In this document: positions 21,007-32,314 of the stretch, in pieces
How the letters are laid out: the number at the start of each line of letters is the position of its first letter
Numbering within the stretch: position 1 is the first letter of the stretch
From: Neurospora tetraspora
Taxonomy: Eukaryota; Ascomycota; Sordariomycetes; Sordariales; Sordariaceae
Reading direction: 5' to 3'
DNA: 64,000 bases
Assembly (NCBI RefSeq): GCF_033439725.1
Contig: NW_026944385.1
Location: 1,707,001-1,771,000 of the forward strand
The notes under the pieces: model-generated
What the model was told of the DNA's origin: nothing
Databases searched by the model: none
What the model saw: the letters and a program-made list of their open reading frames with translations, nothing else
Translations under genes and position numbers: made by a program

Positions 21007-22210
21007 TCAACAAAGCTTCAACTTCCCCCGTAATATCCGGCATCGGAAACCTCCTCCTCCCGCCCGCCACCGTTCCTCCACCCACGGTAAATCCCCAAAG
21101 CCCAATATGACATACAACCCGCTCGGCCCAATCTGCGTCACCGCAACCGTCACTCCTTCCCCCTGGGGAAACTCCTCATCCCTCGGATACTCCACTTCCA
21201 CGGTACCGACATACTCCGCCCTCTCCCACCTCTTATCCCTCGACCGTAACACCTGCACCCCCGACCCGTGACTCGCAACCAGCAACACCGAGCCCCCGTA
21301 CTTGGGCGGGAGGTAAATCGCGTCGGTATCGTTGTACAGCACTTTGGGCGTAATCGGCACTGCCACGGGGTGGCCCCTGTCAGCGCGCATATCAAACCGG
21401 TAAATCTGTCCGTCTCCATCATTGCTCAACAAGATCTCGGTCCCCGGGACGGCGGCAAGACCACCGAATCCCCCTTTCGCGAACGGCGTCCCCGGTGTCA
21501 CCGTTGGGAAGGGGTCAGGGAGGTACCACTCCTTGATTTCCCTGCCGTGCTTATCAGCCCGCAGAATCGTTCCGGGAAACGTGCCGACCACGTAGGTGTT
21601 CCCCCTCCGATCGGTTTCCACGTCTTGGAACCCGCCGTAGCGTTCGTGGGTGAGGGTGGTTAAGTTCAGAGTCCAGAGGGTGTGGTTGGTGATCGGGTTG
21701 TATTTGATGAGGAGGTGGTCGCCGCGGAGGTCGCCGCCTTCGGTGTCCCAGGCTGCGGCGGGGTCGGTTAGGATTGTGTAGAGGTTGGAGAGGGGGTCGA
21801 AGGCGACGCCGCCTATGTGGTAGGTGCCTGTGTTGGTGACGCCGGGGAAGGTGAGGCTTTGGGTGATTTGGGAGAGGTAGGGGTTGTAGATGGCGACGGA
21901 GCCGTTCCAGAGGGATCTGGAAGGTATGGTAAGTATGGGAGTATAGCATCTGGGGCTTGGGGAGGTGGTGGGAGTGGGAGGTTGCTCACCCGAAGATGAC
22001 TTGGCAGGAGTGGGCGTCCCAGTCGGCGTTTTCGGGGTAGAGTTGGAAGTAGTCGATGGTGAAGTTACCCTTGTTGAAGGGAGGGCATTCTTTGTGTTTG
22101 CCGATTCCGAGGATGCTGTTACTGCTTGGAAGGAGAGATAGGTTGGGCCATGCGCGGGCTTCAAGAACACTTGCGAGAGCGAAGCCCAGGATTGGGAAGT
22201 TTCTCAGCAT
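21007..22210 (-). CDS. Secreted beta-propeller-like protein (Mala s 1 / TRI14-like)
   Basis: ATG at 22210 begins exon 1 (22210-21990), and exon 2 (21916-21007) follows an intron with a GTGAGC donor and TTCCAG acceptor; the product is 376 aa. Residues 1-20 form a signal peptide (FPILGFALASVLEARA). Repeated blade-like segments follow: IGGVAFDPLSNLYTILTDP, YGGFQDVETDRRGNTYVVG, GTILRADKHGREIKEWYLP, GFGGLAAVPGTEILLSNDG and YGGSVLLVASHGSGVQVL. This matches my memory of the fungal family that includes the Malassezia allergen Mala s 1 and TRI14-like proteins, whose biochemical activity is unknown. N-glycosylation sequons (NGS, NHT, NLT) support secretion. No trichothecene genes flank it. Confidence 0.65.
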
Positions 22211-23186
22211 CGTCTTTGGTATTTTTGAAGGAATATACTGGAGGGTTTGGAGCACTTGCTGTGAAACGGGGAGATGCCGGAGCTTATATCATTTCCAGCA
22301 TGGACAGTGACACTCTGTGATGATGCATTATCGCCCAGCTATGGTGCAACAATATCGAGCTTCCTACCATCTTTCGAGGCGGCGGTACCCTCTTGGGGCT
22401 TCAGCTATCGATGTATGTAGCTCACTCAGCTTACGGGAGCCTTCCGCAGTCCCCGAAGACCGATCCTCCCATCCCGAATCCCCTGGCGGCCACGTTCGAC
22501 AACCTCTGCCCTCGACTGTAACCCCAAAAGGTAGGGCATGACCAGAGTTTTGGGAGAATTGAAGTGGCATGAGAGGGAGCGGAATAAGCTGCAGTCAGCA
22601 ATACGAAGAGGTCCATGGAGACACGCCATGCACATCGACTATCGACAAAGTTCGGTGCGTGGGTGGGACAAAGGCAGCATAACTAAAGCAAGAGCAGGCA
22701 GTGAAATAACAGATGAAGTGTTGGGTTCAATGGCCAGCTGGTGGCGCAACATGGCCATGCTTAGGCCCGAAAAGGCAACGGGCAAAGATGATGGCGGCGA
22801 TGCCTTCAACTTAAGTTGGTTGTCTTCAAGTACAGTGTAGCAGCGCTTGCACACGGACCTTAGGTCTACCGGTCTAGGACAGCTCTTTCAAAACGCACAG
22901 GCCACCCGCTTTTGTCCAACGTCAAAGACCCTTGTCTGATGCCGTCGTCTTGATCCACATCTGACCCACCGGCCCCATCCGTTCGCGTCTGTTCGATCAC
23001 AGACACGAACACTCAGGACGCGATCACCAACGTCATCCATCGCATTCTATCTGTCAAGCTACTGAAGAGCTTTGTAAATCTTCTTATCCCGTCTCCAAAT
23101 ACTCTGGACATCGATTCCGAAAGCAATAGCGATTGCGACAACAAAAACATAACCCAAACTTGACCTGCATCTCCCCCAAATCAACC
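22211..23186. other. Intergenic between divergent genes
   Basis: Shared upstream region of the minus-strand secreted protein and the plus-strand DEK_C protein. A 100-codon ATG frame at 22538-22840 (+) has no recognisable domain and I do not call it a gene. CpG-rich sequence near 22880-23160 probably holds the DEK_C gene promoter. Confidence 0.45.
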
Positions 23187-24747
23187 ATGCCTCCCCGCAA
23201 AAAGGTCGCCGATGCGACAATCGAGACGGAGATCGCAGATGCCGTGCGCCGCATCTACCACGGTCCGCAAGAGCTCACCGTCAATGCTGTGCGCGAAGCT
23301 GTCGAAAAGAAGCTCAAACTTGGCGAGGGGTTCCTCAAAGATGGCGACTGGAAAGCAAAGAGCAAAGAACTCGTCATGGACGCTCTCGTGAGTAGCCATT
23401 GACCCAATGGAGTAGCGCCGAGAGACAACAATCCATTGCTGACAGAGGAGTACCCATCGTAGGCCAAGATAGAATCTGACGAAGCGGAACCGTCCCAGGC
23501 CACTCCCGCGAAACCAAGCCCCAAGAAGTCGCAAAGCACCGCCAAAGCCAAAGCCAAAGCGCCTGCGAAGAAGCGCGCAAAGAAGGAGGCGACACCTTCC
23601 GAAGAGTCAGAGTCCGAGTTAAGCGATCCCGAGGATAGCGAAGAAGAGGAGGAATTCAACGAGGAGGAATCCGAAGAGGAACCGACCAAGAAGCCCAAGC
23701 CGACAAAGGCGACGGGCAACAGGAAGAGGAAGGGTGTATCCGATGACGAGGACGAAGAGGAAGCCGAGGAGAGCGAGTCCGAAAGACCTAAGAAGAGAGC
23801 GAGACCCGCCGCCAAGGCTGCCAAGGGCAAACCAACCAAGAAGGCCGCCGCTGTGAAGAAGAAGGAGGTCGAAGCATCCGACGCAGAGTCCCTGCTTAGC
23901 GAAATCGACGAGACAGGACTGGAGGAGGAGGACAACAAGTCCAGTGAGCTATCGGACGCCATGGATGTCGACACTCCAAAGGAGAAGGACACAAAAGACG
24001 AGGAGTATACAAAGGCGGAGAAAGAGACGAAACCGGCCTCAGACGACGAGAGCGAGCTTTCCGAAGTCATTGACGAACCCCCCAAACGGAAAGCCAAACC
24101 CAAAAAGGGCGCCTCTAAAGACTCTTCCGAATCCAAGCCTACCAACGCCCCACCCGCGGACAACTACGACGAAAGTTCCATGTCTGAAGTCTTCGACGAA
24201 CCTCCGAAGCGTGGCGGCAAGGGGCGCGGCAAATCCAAGGAGGCCGCCAGCAGCACCAGCAAGGGCCCCAAATCCAAGTCCGGTTCCGCCGACCTTTCTC
24301 CTGACGAGGCGCTGATCAAACAGCTCCAGAGCCAGCTACTCAAGTGCGGCATCCGCAAGATCTGGCCAATCGAACTCAAGAAGTACGGTGACGACACCAA
24401 GGCAAAGATCAGGCATCTTAAGAACTTCCTCACCGAGATCGGCATGACCGGACGGTTTTCCGAGTCCAAGGCCAAGGAAATCAAGATGCGAAGGGAGTTG
24501 GAGGCGGAGCTGGATGCCGTGAAGGAGGGAGAGCAGAGCTGGGGATTGGGCGATGGCGGGAGGCCCAGGAGGAGGGCGGCGGCTAAGGTGAAGAGTTTGA
24601 AGCTTGAAAGTGATTCTGAGGATGAAGAGGAGGATGAAGAGGGTGGGGATGGAGAGGACAAGAAGGAAAAGAAGCAGAAGAAGAAGAAAGCCGAGAAGGA
24701 AGCTAGCGGTGAAGAGGATGGGGATGATGATGATGTTGAGGAGGACA

Positions 24748-24779
<32 letters not shown>

Positions 24780-24872
24780 TCAGAGGATGCGGAGCCAAAG
24801 GCAAGGGTTAGGGGCCCGGCCAAGCACAGAGCGGATTTCGCTTTCCTGGGCTCTGAGAGCGAGTCTGATTAA
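23187..24872 (+). CDS. DEK_C-domain acidic nuclear protein
   Basis: Exon 1 (23187-23387) and exon 2 (23463-24872) join in phase 0 across an intron with a GTGAGT donor, GCTGAC branch and CGTAG acceptor; the product is 536 aa. The N-terminus (residues 10-67) fits a DEK C-terminal-type helical domain (ADAVRRIYHGPQELTVNAVREAVEKKL). A long middle alternates Lys-rich and Glu/Asp/Ser-rich low complexity with nuclear-localisation-type clusters (KKRAKK, NRKRK, KKRARP). A conserved-looking helical block follows (LLKCGIRKIWPIELKKYG, HLKNFLTEIGMTGRFSESKA), then an acidic tail ending FAFLGSESESD. I infer a chromatin or transcription-associated factor or histone chaperone-like protein. Exact orthology is not settled. 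Confidence 0.75.
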
Positions 24873-26055
24873 GTCACGGCGATCGATATGGAGCAAGACA
24901 CAGGACAGGGTCTTGTAGCACCACCACCACCACCTTTTCATGATCATGTTTTGAGCGTGTACGATTCAGCGAGGTGTTTTATACCCTTTTGGTTTTGTAT
25001 GATTATCAAAGTTACGCAATGGGTGAACGATAATATGGCACAAGAGAGACGGGATTACTTTGTGGCGTTCATTCTCTGAGCTATCAGGCTGAAGACTGCG
25101 ACGGAACTTAGGAACAGGACGGCGTTGTAGAACTAGTAGTATCATGTCAGGTCGGCTTATAATGGTTGAAGCAGCAGCATCGGAATGTGACGTACTGCTT
25201 TTCTGGACACGTCTCTTTCTTCACTGTCTGTCCTGGCCTCGATGAAGAGGCGACGAAGATTGGGGAAGTTGGCCTGTTGTAGTTAAGCCTCTCAGTCTTG
25301 GCAAAACGGATATTTGGGGGATCTCTGGGGCATTACCATTGTCTCGCCTCTGCCGGTTGACACTGGAGGCGTTGATGCTGGTGATAGGTTCTACTTGTAG
25401 ATGACGGAGGAATAGGGAGAATTTGTATGAGCTAAACTGTCGCCGAATGACCGCTGCTCTGGTGTATCAAGTAAAGACCGTAGGCGGATGGTTTTCACAA
25501 GTTCCCGCCGTCGTCACGACCATCATCATCGTCCTCGTCGCCAAGTGCCAAGCCACAGCTTCCAGAATGCCCAAAGACGGCGATGTGGCTGAAGCTCTCC
25601 TTTCCGGCGGGGCAGCAAGGACCCTGTGAGTGGGGCAATACAAGGCTCACGCCAAGACGCTCTGGCCTGTCGCTGCAGTGACACTTGGAGGACACCACAG
25701 TGTGGCCGCCGTTCAGCGCGTAACACTGGACATCTGCCCGTCCACATCATCGTGATCCATCCCCGACGCCAACGACGACCCAGCGACCCGATCCAAGGCT
25801 GGACCACGCCCTCGACAACAGCACGCAGCCTTACACCCGGCCAGGTTGCACTTTTGTTTCCCGGCTTCACGACTACCGGCCCCCCTCGCGATCGACACCC
25901 AAAAGCATCCGTGTGTGCGCCATTCCGCGACCACCCGTTAAGGCGACCTCTCCTTTGTCGAAGCTCGAGGTTTCACCGCCCGACCTCGACCTCGCCATCT
26001 CCTCCTCCACCACTGCCCTTTCTCCCCGAGTGCGCAGAACAACAACGCCTTTGCA
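24873..26055. other. Intergenic, likely 3' UTR then AP-1 beta promoter
   Basis: No gene recognised. Pyrimidine-rich sequence with CCTCCTCCACC runs just upstream of 26056, as expected for a 5' leader. Confidence 0.5.
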
Positions 26056-28427
26056 ATGTCAGCTATGAACCGCATTAGAGGCGCGTTTGCGCCCCCACGC
26101 AAGGGCGAGACCTTCGAGCTGCGAGCCGGCCTTGTGTCCCAATATGCCTACGAGCGAAAGGAAGCCATTCAGAAGACCATCATGGCCATGACCTTGGGCA
26201 AGGATGTGTCGGCGCTCTTCCCGGACGTCCTCAAGAATATTGCGACCTCAGACCTCGACCAGAAGAAGCTGGTGTATCTCTACTTGATGTGAGCAACAGC
26301 GGTCCCCGTCTCTCGCCACTTCACGAACGAGCGCTAACCCCTGACTCCAGGAACTACGCCAAATCACACCCCGATCTCTGCATTCTCGCCGTCAACACAT
26401 TCGTACAAGACTCGGAAGATCCGAACCCACTCATTCGAGCGCTGGCGATTCGAACGATGGGCTGCATTCGCGTCGACAAGATGATCGATTACATGGAGGA
26501 GCCGCTACGAAAGACGCTACGAGACGAGTCCCCCTACGTACGCAAGACCGCCGCCATCTGTGTCGCCAAACTGTTCGATCTCAACCCCACAATGTGCATC
26601 GAGAACGGCTTCCTTGAGACACTGCAAGAGATGATTGGCGACCCCAATCCCATGGTTGTGGCCAACTCTGTCCAGGCCCTGTCCGAAATCCACGAAACCG
26701 CCCCCGAGACTAGAGCGCTTGTCCTCACACCCGCGACTCTAAAGAAGCTGCTCATGGCGTTGAACGAGTGCACGGAATGGGGAAGGGTCACCATTCTCAC
26801 AACACTGGCCGAGTACAGGGCCTCCGACGCCAAGGAGTCGGAACACATTTGCGAAAGAGTAGCGCCCCAGTTCCAGCATGTCAACCCCAGCGTGGTTTTG
26901 GCCGCCGTAAAGGTCGTCTTCACCCACATGAAGGCTCTCAACCCTAAGATAGTGGGCGCCTACCTCAAGAAGATGGCTCCTCCTCTGGTAACGCTTATCG
27001 CCTCTGCCCCTGAGGTACAGTACGTCGCTCTGCGGAACATTGACCTTCTGCTGCAAGCCAATCCCGATATTCTTAGCAAAGAGCTGAGGGTATTCTTCTG
27101 CAAGTACAACGACCCCCCGTACGTCAAGCTCCAGAAGCTTGAAATCATGGTCAGGATAGCAAACGACAAGAACTTCGATCAACTACTTTCCGAACTCAAG
27201 GAGTACGCCCTTGAAGTCGACATGGATTTCGTCAGAAGAGCCGTCAAGGCCATCGGCCAGGTCGCCATTAAGATTGAGGCCGCTAGCGAGAAGTGCGTCA
27301 ACGCGTTGCTTGATCTCATCTCTACCAAGGTCAACTATGTCGTGCAAGAGGTTATTGTGGTTATCAAGGATATCCTCCGCAAGTATCCCGGATACGAAGG
27401 TGTCATCCCAACTCTGTGCAAGTACATCGACGAGTTGGATGAGCCCAACGCCAGGGGTGCCCTGATCTGGATTGTTGGAGAGTATGCCGAGAAAATCAAC
27501 AACGCCGATGAAATTCTGGAAGGGTTTGTGGAGGGTTTCCTGGAAGAGTTCACGCAGACCCAACTGCAGATTCTTACCGCTGTGGTCAAGCTGTTCCTGA
27601 AGAAGCCCAGCAACACCCAAGGCCTAGTACAGAAGGTCCTTCAGCAAGCCACGGCGGACAACGACAACCCCGATATCAGAGACCGTGCTTATATCTACTG
27701 GCGTCTCCTCTCTGGCGATCTCGATGTTGCCAAGGTTTGTCGCCAATCCGTACCCCTGACTGCGTAAACAATGACTAACCTGCGTTCACAGAGCATCATT
27801 CTCTCCCAAAAGCCCGCCATTACGACAACAGTAACATCCCTCCCTCCCGTCCTCCTCGAACAACTCCTTTCCGAGCTTTCCACTCTCGCCTCCGTCTACC
27901 ACAAGCCTCCCGAGTCGTTCGTCGGCAAGGGCCGCTTCGGCGCCGACGAGATCCAGCGCGCCGCCATCCAAGAACAGCGCCAAAACGCCGCCGAGAACCC
28001 CATTGCCGCGTCGGTCGCTGCTGCTGCCAAAGGAGGCCAGCAGAACAACATTGAGAACCTTCTCGACATCGACTTTGACGGCGGCGCTCCTGCCAGCGCA
28101 GAGCACGGCGGTGGTGTCGGCACACCAGATCGGTTCGCCAGTCCCGCCAACGTCGGCGGTCTTCCCGGGGCGCCACCGCAACCCAGCGGCGGCATGGCGG
28201 ATATCATGGGGCTTTTCGATGCACCACCGCCCATGCCGGCGGCTGCTGCTGCTGCTGCTGCGCCGGCTGCGGCAGGCGGGATGGGTGACATGATGAGCTC
28301 GTTTGCGGGCATGGATCTTAGTGGGACGAGTGCGCCCCCGCCGCCCGGTCAACAGCTGGGGCATACGACTAGTCAGACTCCTCCTAAGAGTGGTGGGGGC
28401 AGCGAGGATTTGCTTGGGTTGTTCTGA
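26056..28427 (+). CDS. AP-1 complex subunit beta (beta-adaptin)
   Basis: Three exons (26056-26288, 26351-27734, 27792-28427) with GTGAGC and GTTTGT donors, a GCTAAC branch (intron 1) and an ACTAACC branch (intron 2), giving 750 aa. The protein is the large beta subunit of the AP-1 clathrin adaptor at the trans-Golgi network and endosomes. The trunk shows the adaptin N-terminal signatures [59 protein letters not shown] and [18 protein letters not shown], followed by HEAT-type repeats to about residue 570. The Ala/Gly/Pro-rich hinge contains a clathrin-box-like NLLDIDFD and the protein ends in DLLGLF. It stops without the C-terminal appendage of animal beta1, as I recall for fungal AP-1 beta. 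Confidence 0.95.
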
Positions 28428-29062
28428 TTTACTCGTAAGAGGGTCAGGCTGGGAGAAGGAAGTCATGATTGGACGAGTATGGGTGTTACTATAATAGCAT
28501 GGCGGTGTTGTTGGTGATGAGGGAATGGGCTAAAAGCGAGGGAAATGCCAGCGCCTTGTTTACCAGTTTTTGTCCATGTCTTGTGTCATGAGCTGATATA
28601 TTAATAGATATCATACATTGGGCCTTTCGGCTTTTCGTTGAGCCGGGACTGCACTCCGTCCGCTGGATATTCCCTTCGCTGCTCTGACAGTTCTATGCCT
28701 CCATTCCCTTTGATGCCCTTGCCTTTTACGTTGTCGAATCCCTTTCCCTTTGGATCAAAGCTGTAATATCACTAAGGTACCTATGATAATCCCCAAACCT
28801 GCAATAACCCAAGATGAAGACAAGTCAATCGTTTGCTAGTTAAACCTGGTTAGTCACCCATAGTGCTTACTGTCTTCTCTCGAACCTTGCTGATAACAAA
28901 AGTGTATTTGTTTGAGTGTTTCTAATCTAACTAATCTTTGGATGTCTCAACATCCGATACGATGATGTAGCTTGCGAGAAAGTCCTTAAATCATAACCAG
29001 CACGACGGCGACCCGCAGTGACAGCCCTTCGTCACTGTCTATTCCTTGGTAAGCTTCACCAC
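28428..29062. other. Intergenic, no supported gene
   Basis: 3' flank of AP-1 beta, then sequence with no recognised gene, up to the inverted-repeat element. Confidence 0.5.
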
Positions 29063-29064
29063 TA

Positions 29065-29219
29065 CCGTATAAACTCGGGAAATTGAGATTAGGGAATGCA
29101 GGGTTAAAGGTGTTGGTCAACCACATAAAACCACATACATAGGGCATACATGCTTTTTTACACCTTTAACCCTGCGTTGTGCCTGCATTCCCTAATCTCA
29201 ATTTCCCGAGTTTATACGG
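29065..29219. mobile_element. Foldback MITE with TA flanks
   Basis: The left arm 29065-29112 (starting CCGTATAAACTCGGGAAATT) is the exact reverse complement of the right arm 29161-29219, except for an 11-bp insertion (GTTGTGCCTGC) in the right arm. The loop is about 48 bp. TA occurs on both sides (29063-29064 and 29220-29221), consistent with Tc1/mariner-type target duplication. It has no coding capacity. The near-perfect arms imply a recent insertion or maintained symmetry. Confidence 0.8.
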
Positions 29220-29362
29220 TAGAGTGCCGTCCTCCACTACAGCAGGCTCCGTCTCCATATGCGCTACTAACCGGACTTTCTCGACACTCTCCATCGTTCG
29301 CAAAGGCTGCACCCGCCTGGTCCTCCATTGGATGCACTCGGCCTCCCACGCCTTGATATCCC

Positions 29363-30524
29363 CTACGGATCGTCTGAGTTGGGACTCAACTTGGATTTTG
29401 TGGGCACGGGGTAGGAAACCGAGACTGGGACCTGGGACGTCTCACCGACTTGCGTAGTAGAGGTAACCTCCGTAGTGCCGCGAGAAGTGCTAGCGGGACC
29501 TGTGACCCATTTCCCCGTCGTCTCAAGCCCGGCGAGGACCGGCTCAGTCTCCGTTTTGATGGCGTCCCGCATTTCTTGTTGGCTGTCTGGGGCTTCCCAT
29601 TCTGCAACGGCGTCCTGCTCTTGCCAGAGCGACTCGAGTTCGCCCCGCATTTGTCTCGCCGTCTCTCGCAGGCATGTTTGCTGGTAACGGTGATCATGGT
29701 AGCTGGTGAGACCACTGATCAGGCTGCTGGAGATAGCACTACCGGACGGGATTGTCCAGACGTCATGTTCTCGGTGGTAAGCGTCATGAAGAACCCCATC
29801 CGCGCCGCCGTCGGCAAGCACAATAGTCTTTGCGGAATGCAGGTAGCTGCGGGTGATCATTCTGCTAGCGATGGCGAAGGAGGGGACCTGGTAAGTTCCG
29901 GATATCGCAGCGGTGGTCCACCCGAGCTGCGAGTCCCATGTGTTCCTGAGAAACTCAAGGGTGTCGGCGAAGAGCCGTCGGGGTGATATGAGAACCCCGA
30001 CGGGCGAAGGTGGGAGGGTGGATGAGGACGAGTGATTTGACGACGATATCGTCAAGAGACCTGGGAGGCTGGGGTATGTCCCCAGCAACGTCTGGCCAAA
30101 GGAAAAGCTCAACGAGGGCGCCCTCGATGCGGAAGAGGTCCAGCGCAGGACGAACAATGATATTGATGTCACGGCTCCAAACAGGCACGGAGACGTAGCG
30201 GTCGTTAGCCGTAGCGGCTTTTCGGGCCTCGATGTTGACCTTGAGCAGTGGGTTACAGTTGACTTCGAAGAATTTGCTTGTCAGGACCAAATCTTCGTGT
30301 TGACACCCAAGATCTATAAAGGGGCGAATGGGAATGTGCCCCTCGCTCTCTTCACCGAAGCGCTGGCGTATAGCGGCTCTGGAGGCCGGAGAGTCATCAA
30401 CTCCCCATTTGAGATCCCAGAGAACGCCGCAGCTGTCCTGATAGTCTGAGAGATATCGCTCCCATATCAAGAGACGAAGCTCGCAGGGGAGGCGAGAGAA
30501 AAGGTGAAACTCATGGTCAGTCAT
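29363..30524 (-). pseudogene. 2EXR-domain protein paralogue, frameshifted
   Basis: ATG at 30524 opens a 2EXR protein (FHLFSRLPCELRLLIWERYL) clearly related to the one at 3491: NPLLKVNIEARKAATANDRYVSVPVW and DINIIVRPALDLF align with NPLLKVNHEAR, RYVSIRVW and DINIIVRPAMDYF. That frame stops at 29955. The plausible continuation (RRLFADTLEFLRNTWDSQLGW to a Ser/Thr/Pro tail) lies in another frame ending at 29363. The switch falls near 29990-30030, too tight for an intron, so a single indel is the simplest reading. The gene is either a recent pseudogene or translated only as a 189-aa N-terminal product. Confidence 0.65.
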
Positions 30525-30952
30525 GGTGTCGACTTTGGTAGGCTGGAATCGACGTGGAGGAAGACTTTTGTGGAAGGGAAGCCTGGTTGTTGAGTTTGAC
30601 GGCAGCTAGTGAATTGTTATTTCGTGCTGTGCAGGTTCGGGACCAACTTGTGATATAGATACTTAAGACGGCAGGGTGGGAAACGGCCGACAAAGGTTCA
30701 AGGTCAGCAACTATTCCCTTCACCTCCAGCGCCCCCCATCCCATACTGGGCCAATTGATATCAAGACACTGTAAGCGTCCATTGAAGACTGTATGTTCCA
30801 TACTGGGTTTCGATGTCGAGAAGAAGATCAGACGTTAATGTTACTATGGAAGTCTCAAAGGCTAAGGTATCGATTTTATATACTCAAGCTACTCGTGACT
30901 GATGCTTACTTGTACCTACAGGTTCCGAAAACGCAAGTCCCAAGATTACCTA

Positions 30953-31019
30953 CTCGTCAGGACTAGAAACGTCTCTGACCCCATGTGTAGGGGAAGAAGG
31001 CGATTCTAGTCCTGACGAG
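30953..31019. mobile_element. Very short inverted-repeat element (67 bp)
   Basis: Terminal arms CTCGTCAGGACTAGA and TCTAGTCCTGACGAG are perfect complements flanked by TA on both sides, with an internal 37-nt spacer. It could be a tiny MITE or only a hairpin. Confidence 0.5.
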
Positions 31020-31669
31020 TATAGGGTAAGCAAAGACATAAGAGCCCAGCCATGGGACATACCGCCGATTTATACGCTCTTCAAGATGTAGAATGATTGA
31101 ATTCATGCACGTGTGTATACACACAAACATGTCTAGTTGCCACATTCACTCAGCGTGAAGTAAATAGTTTAATCGCGGAGCCAAGGTTGATGCCGGTCAA
31201 ACGATCATGTTAGATCAGAAACACTCAAATAAAGACATTCCGTTGTCAGCTAGGCTCGACGGAGACAGCAAGCACTATGGGTGGCTGACCAGATCCAACT
31301 AGCAGACGATCGGCTTTTCTTCATCTTGGGTTCTTGATAAAGCCTCCTATGAGTCTAACATCCGTCGCATAAGCTTAGGTAGCAAGTTGGATCCGGCATC
31401 TGGCTCCCATCAGCGAGACATCTGAAGTCTGCAACTCGTACTCTGTGTATGCCTGAAAGAGGTTGATTCAACGCAAGTAAAGCGCAGAACAAGAGAATAC
31501 CGGCATTGATGAATCCAAAAAGACACGCAATAAGCGTGAAAAAGCCAGTATCATACGGCTATGAAGGAGTGTCTGTCGCATGTAGACAACCTACACAGTA
31601 AAGGTATCGTGACGGATGTTGAGCTGAACAGCCCTTCATAGAGGCATGATTTGAACATCTTTATAACAA
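31020..31669. other. Intergenic, no supported gene
   Basis: No gene recognised between the small inverted repeat and tRNA-Arg. Confidence 0.5.
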
Positions 31670-31741
31670 GGTCCGCTGGCTCAATGGCAGAGCGTCTGAC
31701 TACGAATCAGGAGGTTCCAGGTTCGACCCCTGGGTGGATCG
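31670..31741 (+). tRNA. tRNA-Arg (ACG)
   Basis: 72 nt without intron: acceptor GGTCCGC/GTGGATC, D arm GCTC/GAGC, anticodon stem TCTGA/TCAGG with loop CTACGAA (anticodon ACG, read as ICG), T arm CCAGG-TTCGACC-CCTGG, discriminator G. A and B boxes are present. Confidence 0.95.
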
Positions 31742-31746
31742 AGTTG

Positions 31747-31751
31747 TTTTT
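31747..31751 (+). terminator. Pol III terminator of tRNA-Arg
   Basis: Five T, followed by another T5 and then a 25-T run. Confidence 0.65.
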
Positions 31752-31761
31752 GTTTTTGCGC

Positions 31762-31786
31762 TTTTTTTTTTTTTTTTTTTTTTTTT
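31762..31786. repeat. Poly(T) tract of 25
   Basis: Homopolymer directly downstream of tRNA-Arg. Confidence 0.9.
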
Positions 31787-32314
31787 GGTTATCTTTTGTG
31801 TTTCCCACATTTGAGTTCATGCAAATGTGCAATTTGGAGCAGCAGAATTTTCTCCATTATTTTCGTTTCGTTTTGGTGGGGTCGTCACCCCCCACGGCTT
31901 GGGAAGACCCTGGAGATAACAGGCGCCCGCAAGCGAGTCCGGGGAAGTTTGGAAGGACCAATCAGTGGCTTTAACAGATACAGCGCTAGGCCTCATGGGG
32001 CACTTGTTAATCTTAACCTCAATGTCACCACTGATTTCAGGGTCGCTTTCCGTCAGGAACGGGCCAGGAATGATCCCTTTCCCATTCCCGGCCGTCAGTG
32101 GCCTTTTTCCTTTCCTTTTCCCTCCCTTCTTCCCTCCATCTTCTGCAGAACTTCGGATTCCCATGTCCATCGCCGGCATTATCTGAGTCGGTGTTGCAGA
32201 ACCCGCCGTGACGGCGGCTCGCCCCTCTTGTTTTAGTCTTTCCATCACTTATACGGGTCTGTCCGACCCGAGGCCACTCATTCCCTTGTTAATTGATTCG
32301 TTGGCGATTTCATC

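Noticed and set aside
22538-22840. ATG frame of 100 codons between divergent genes
   Set aside because: No motif, codon pattern or splice support; likely chance frame in promoter DNA.
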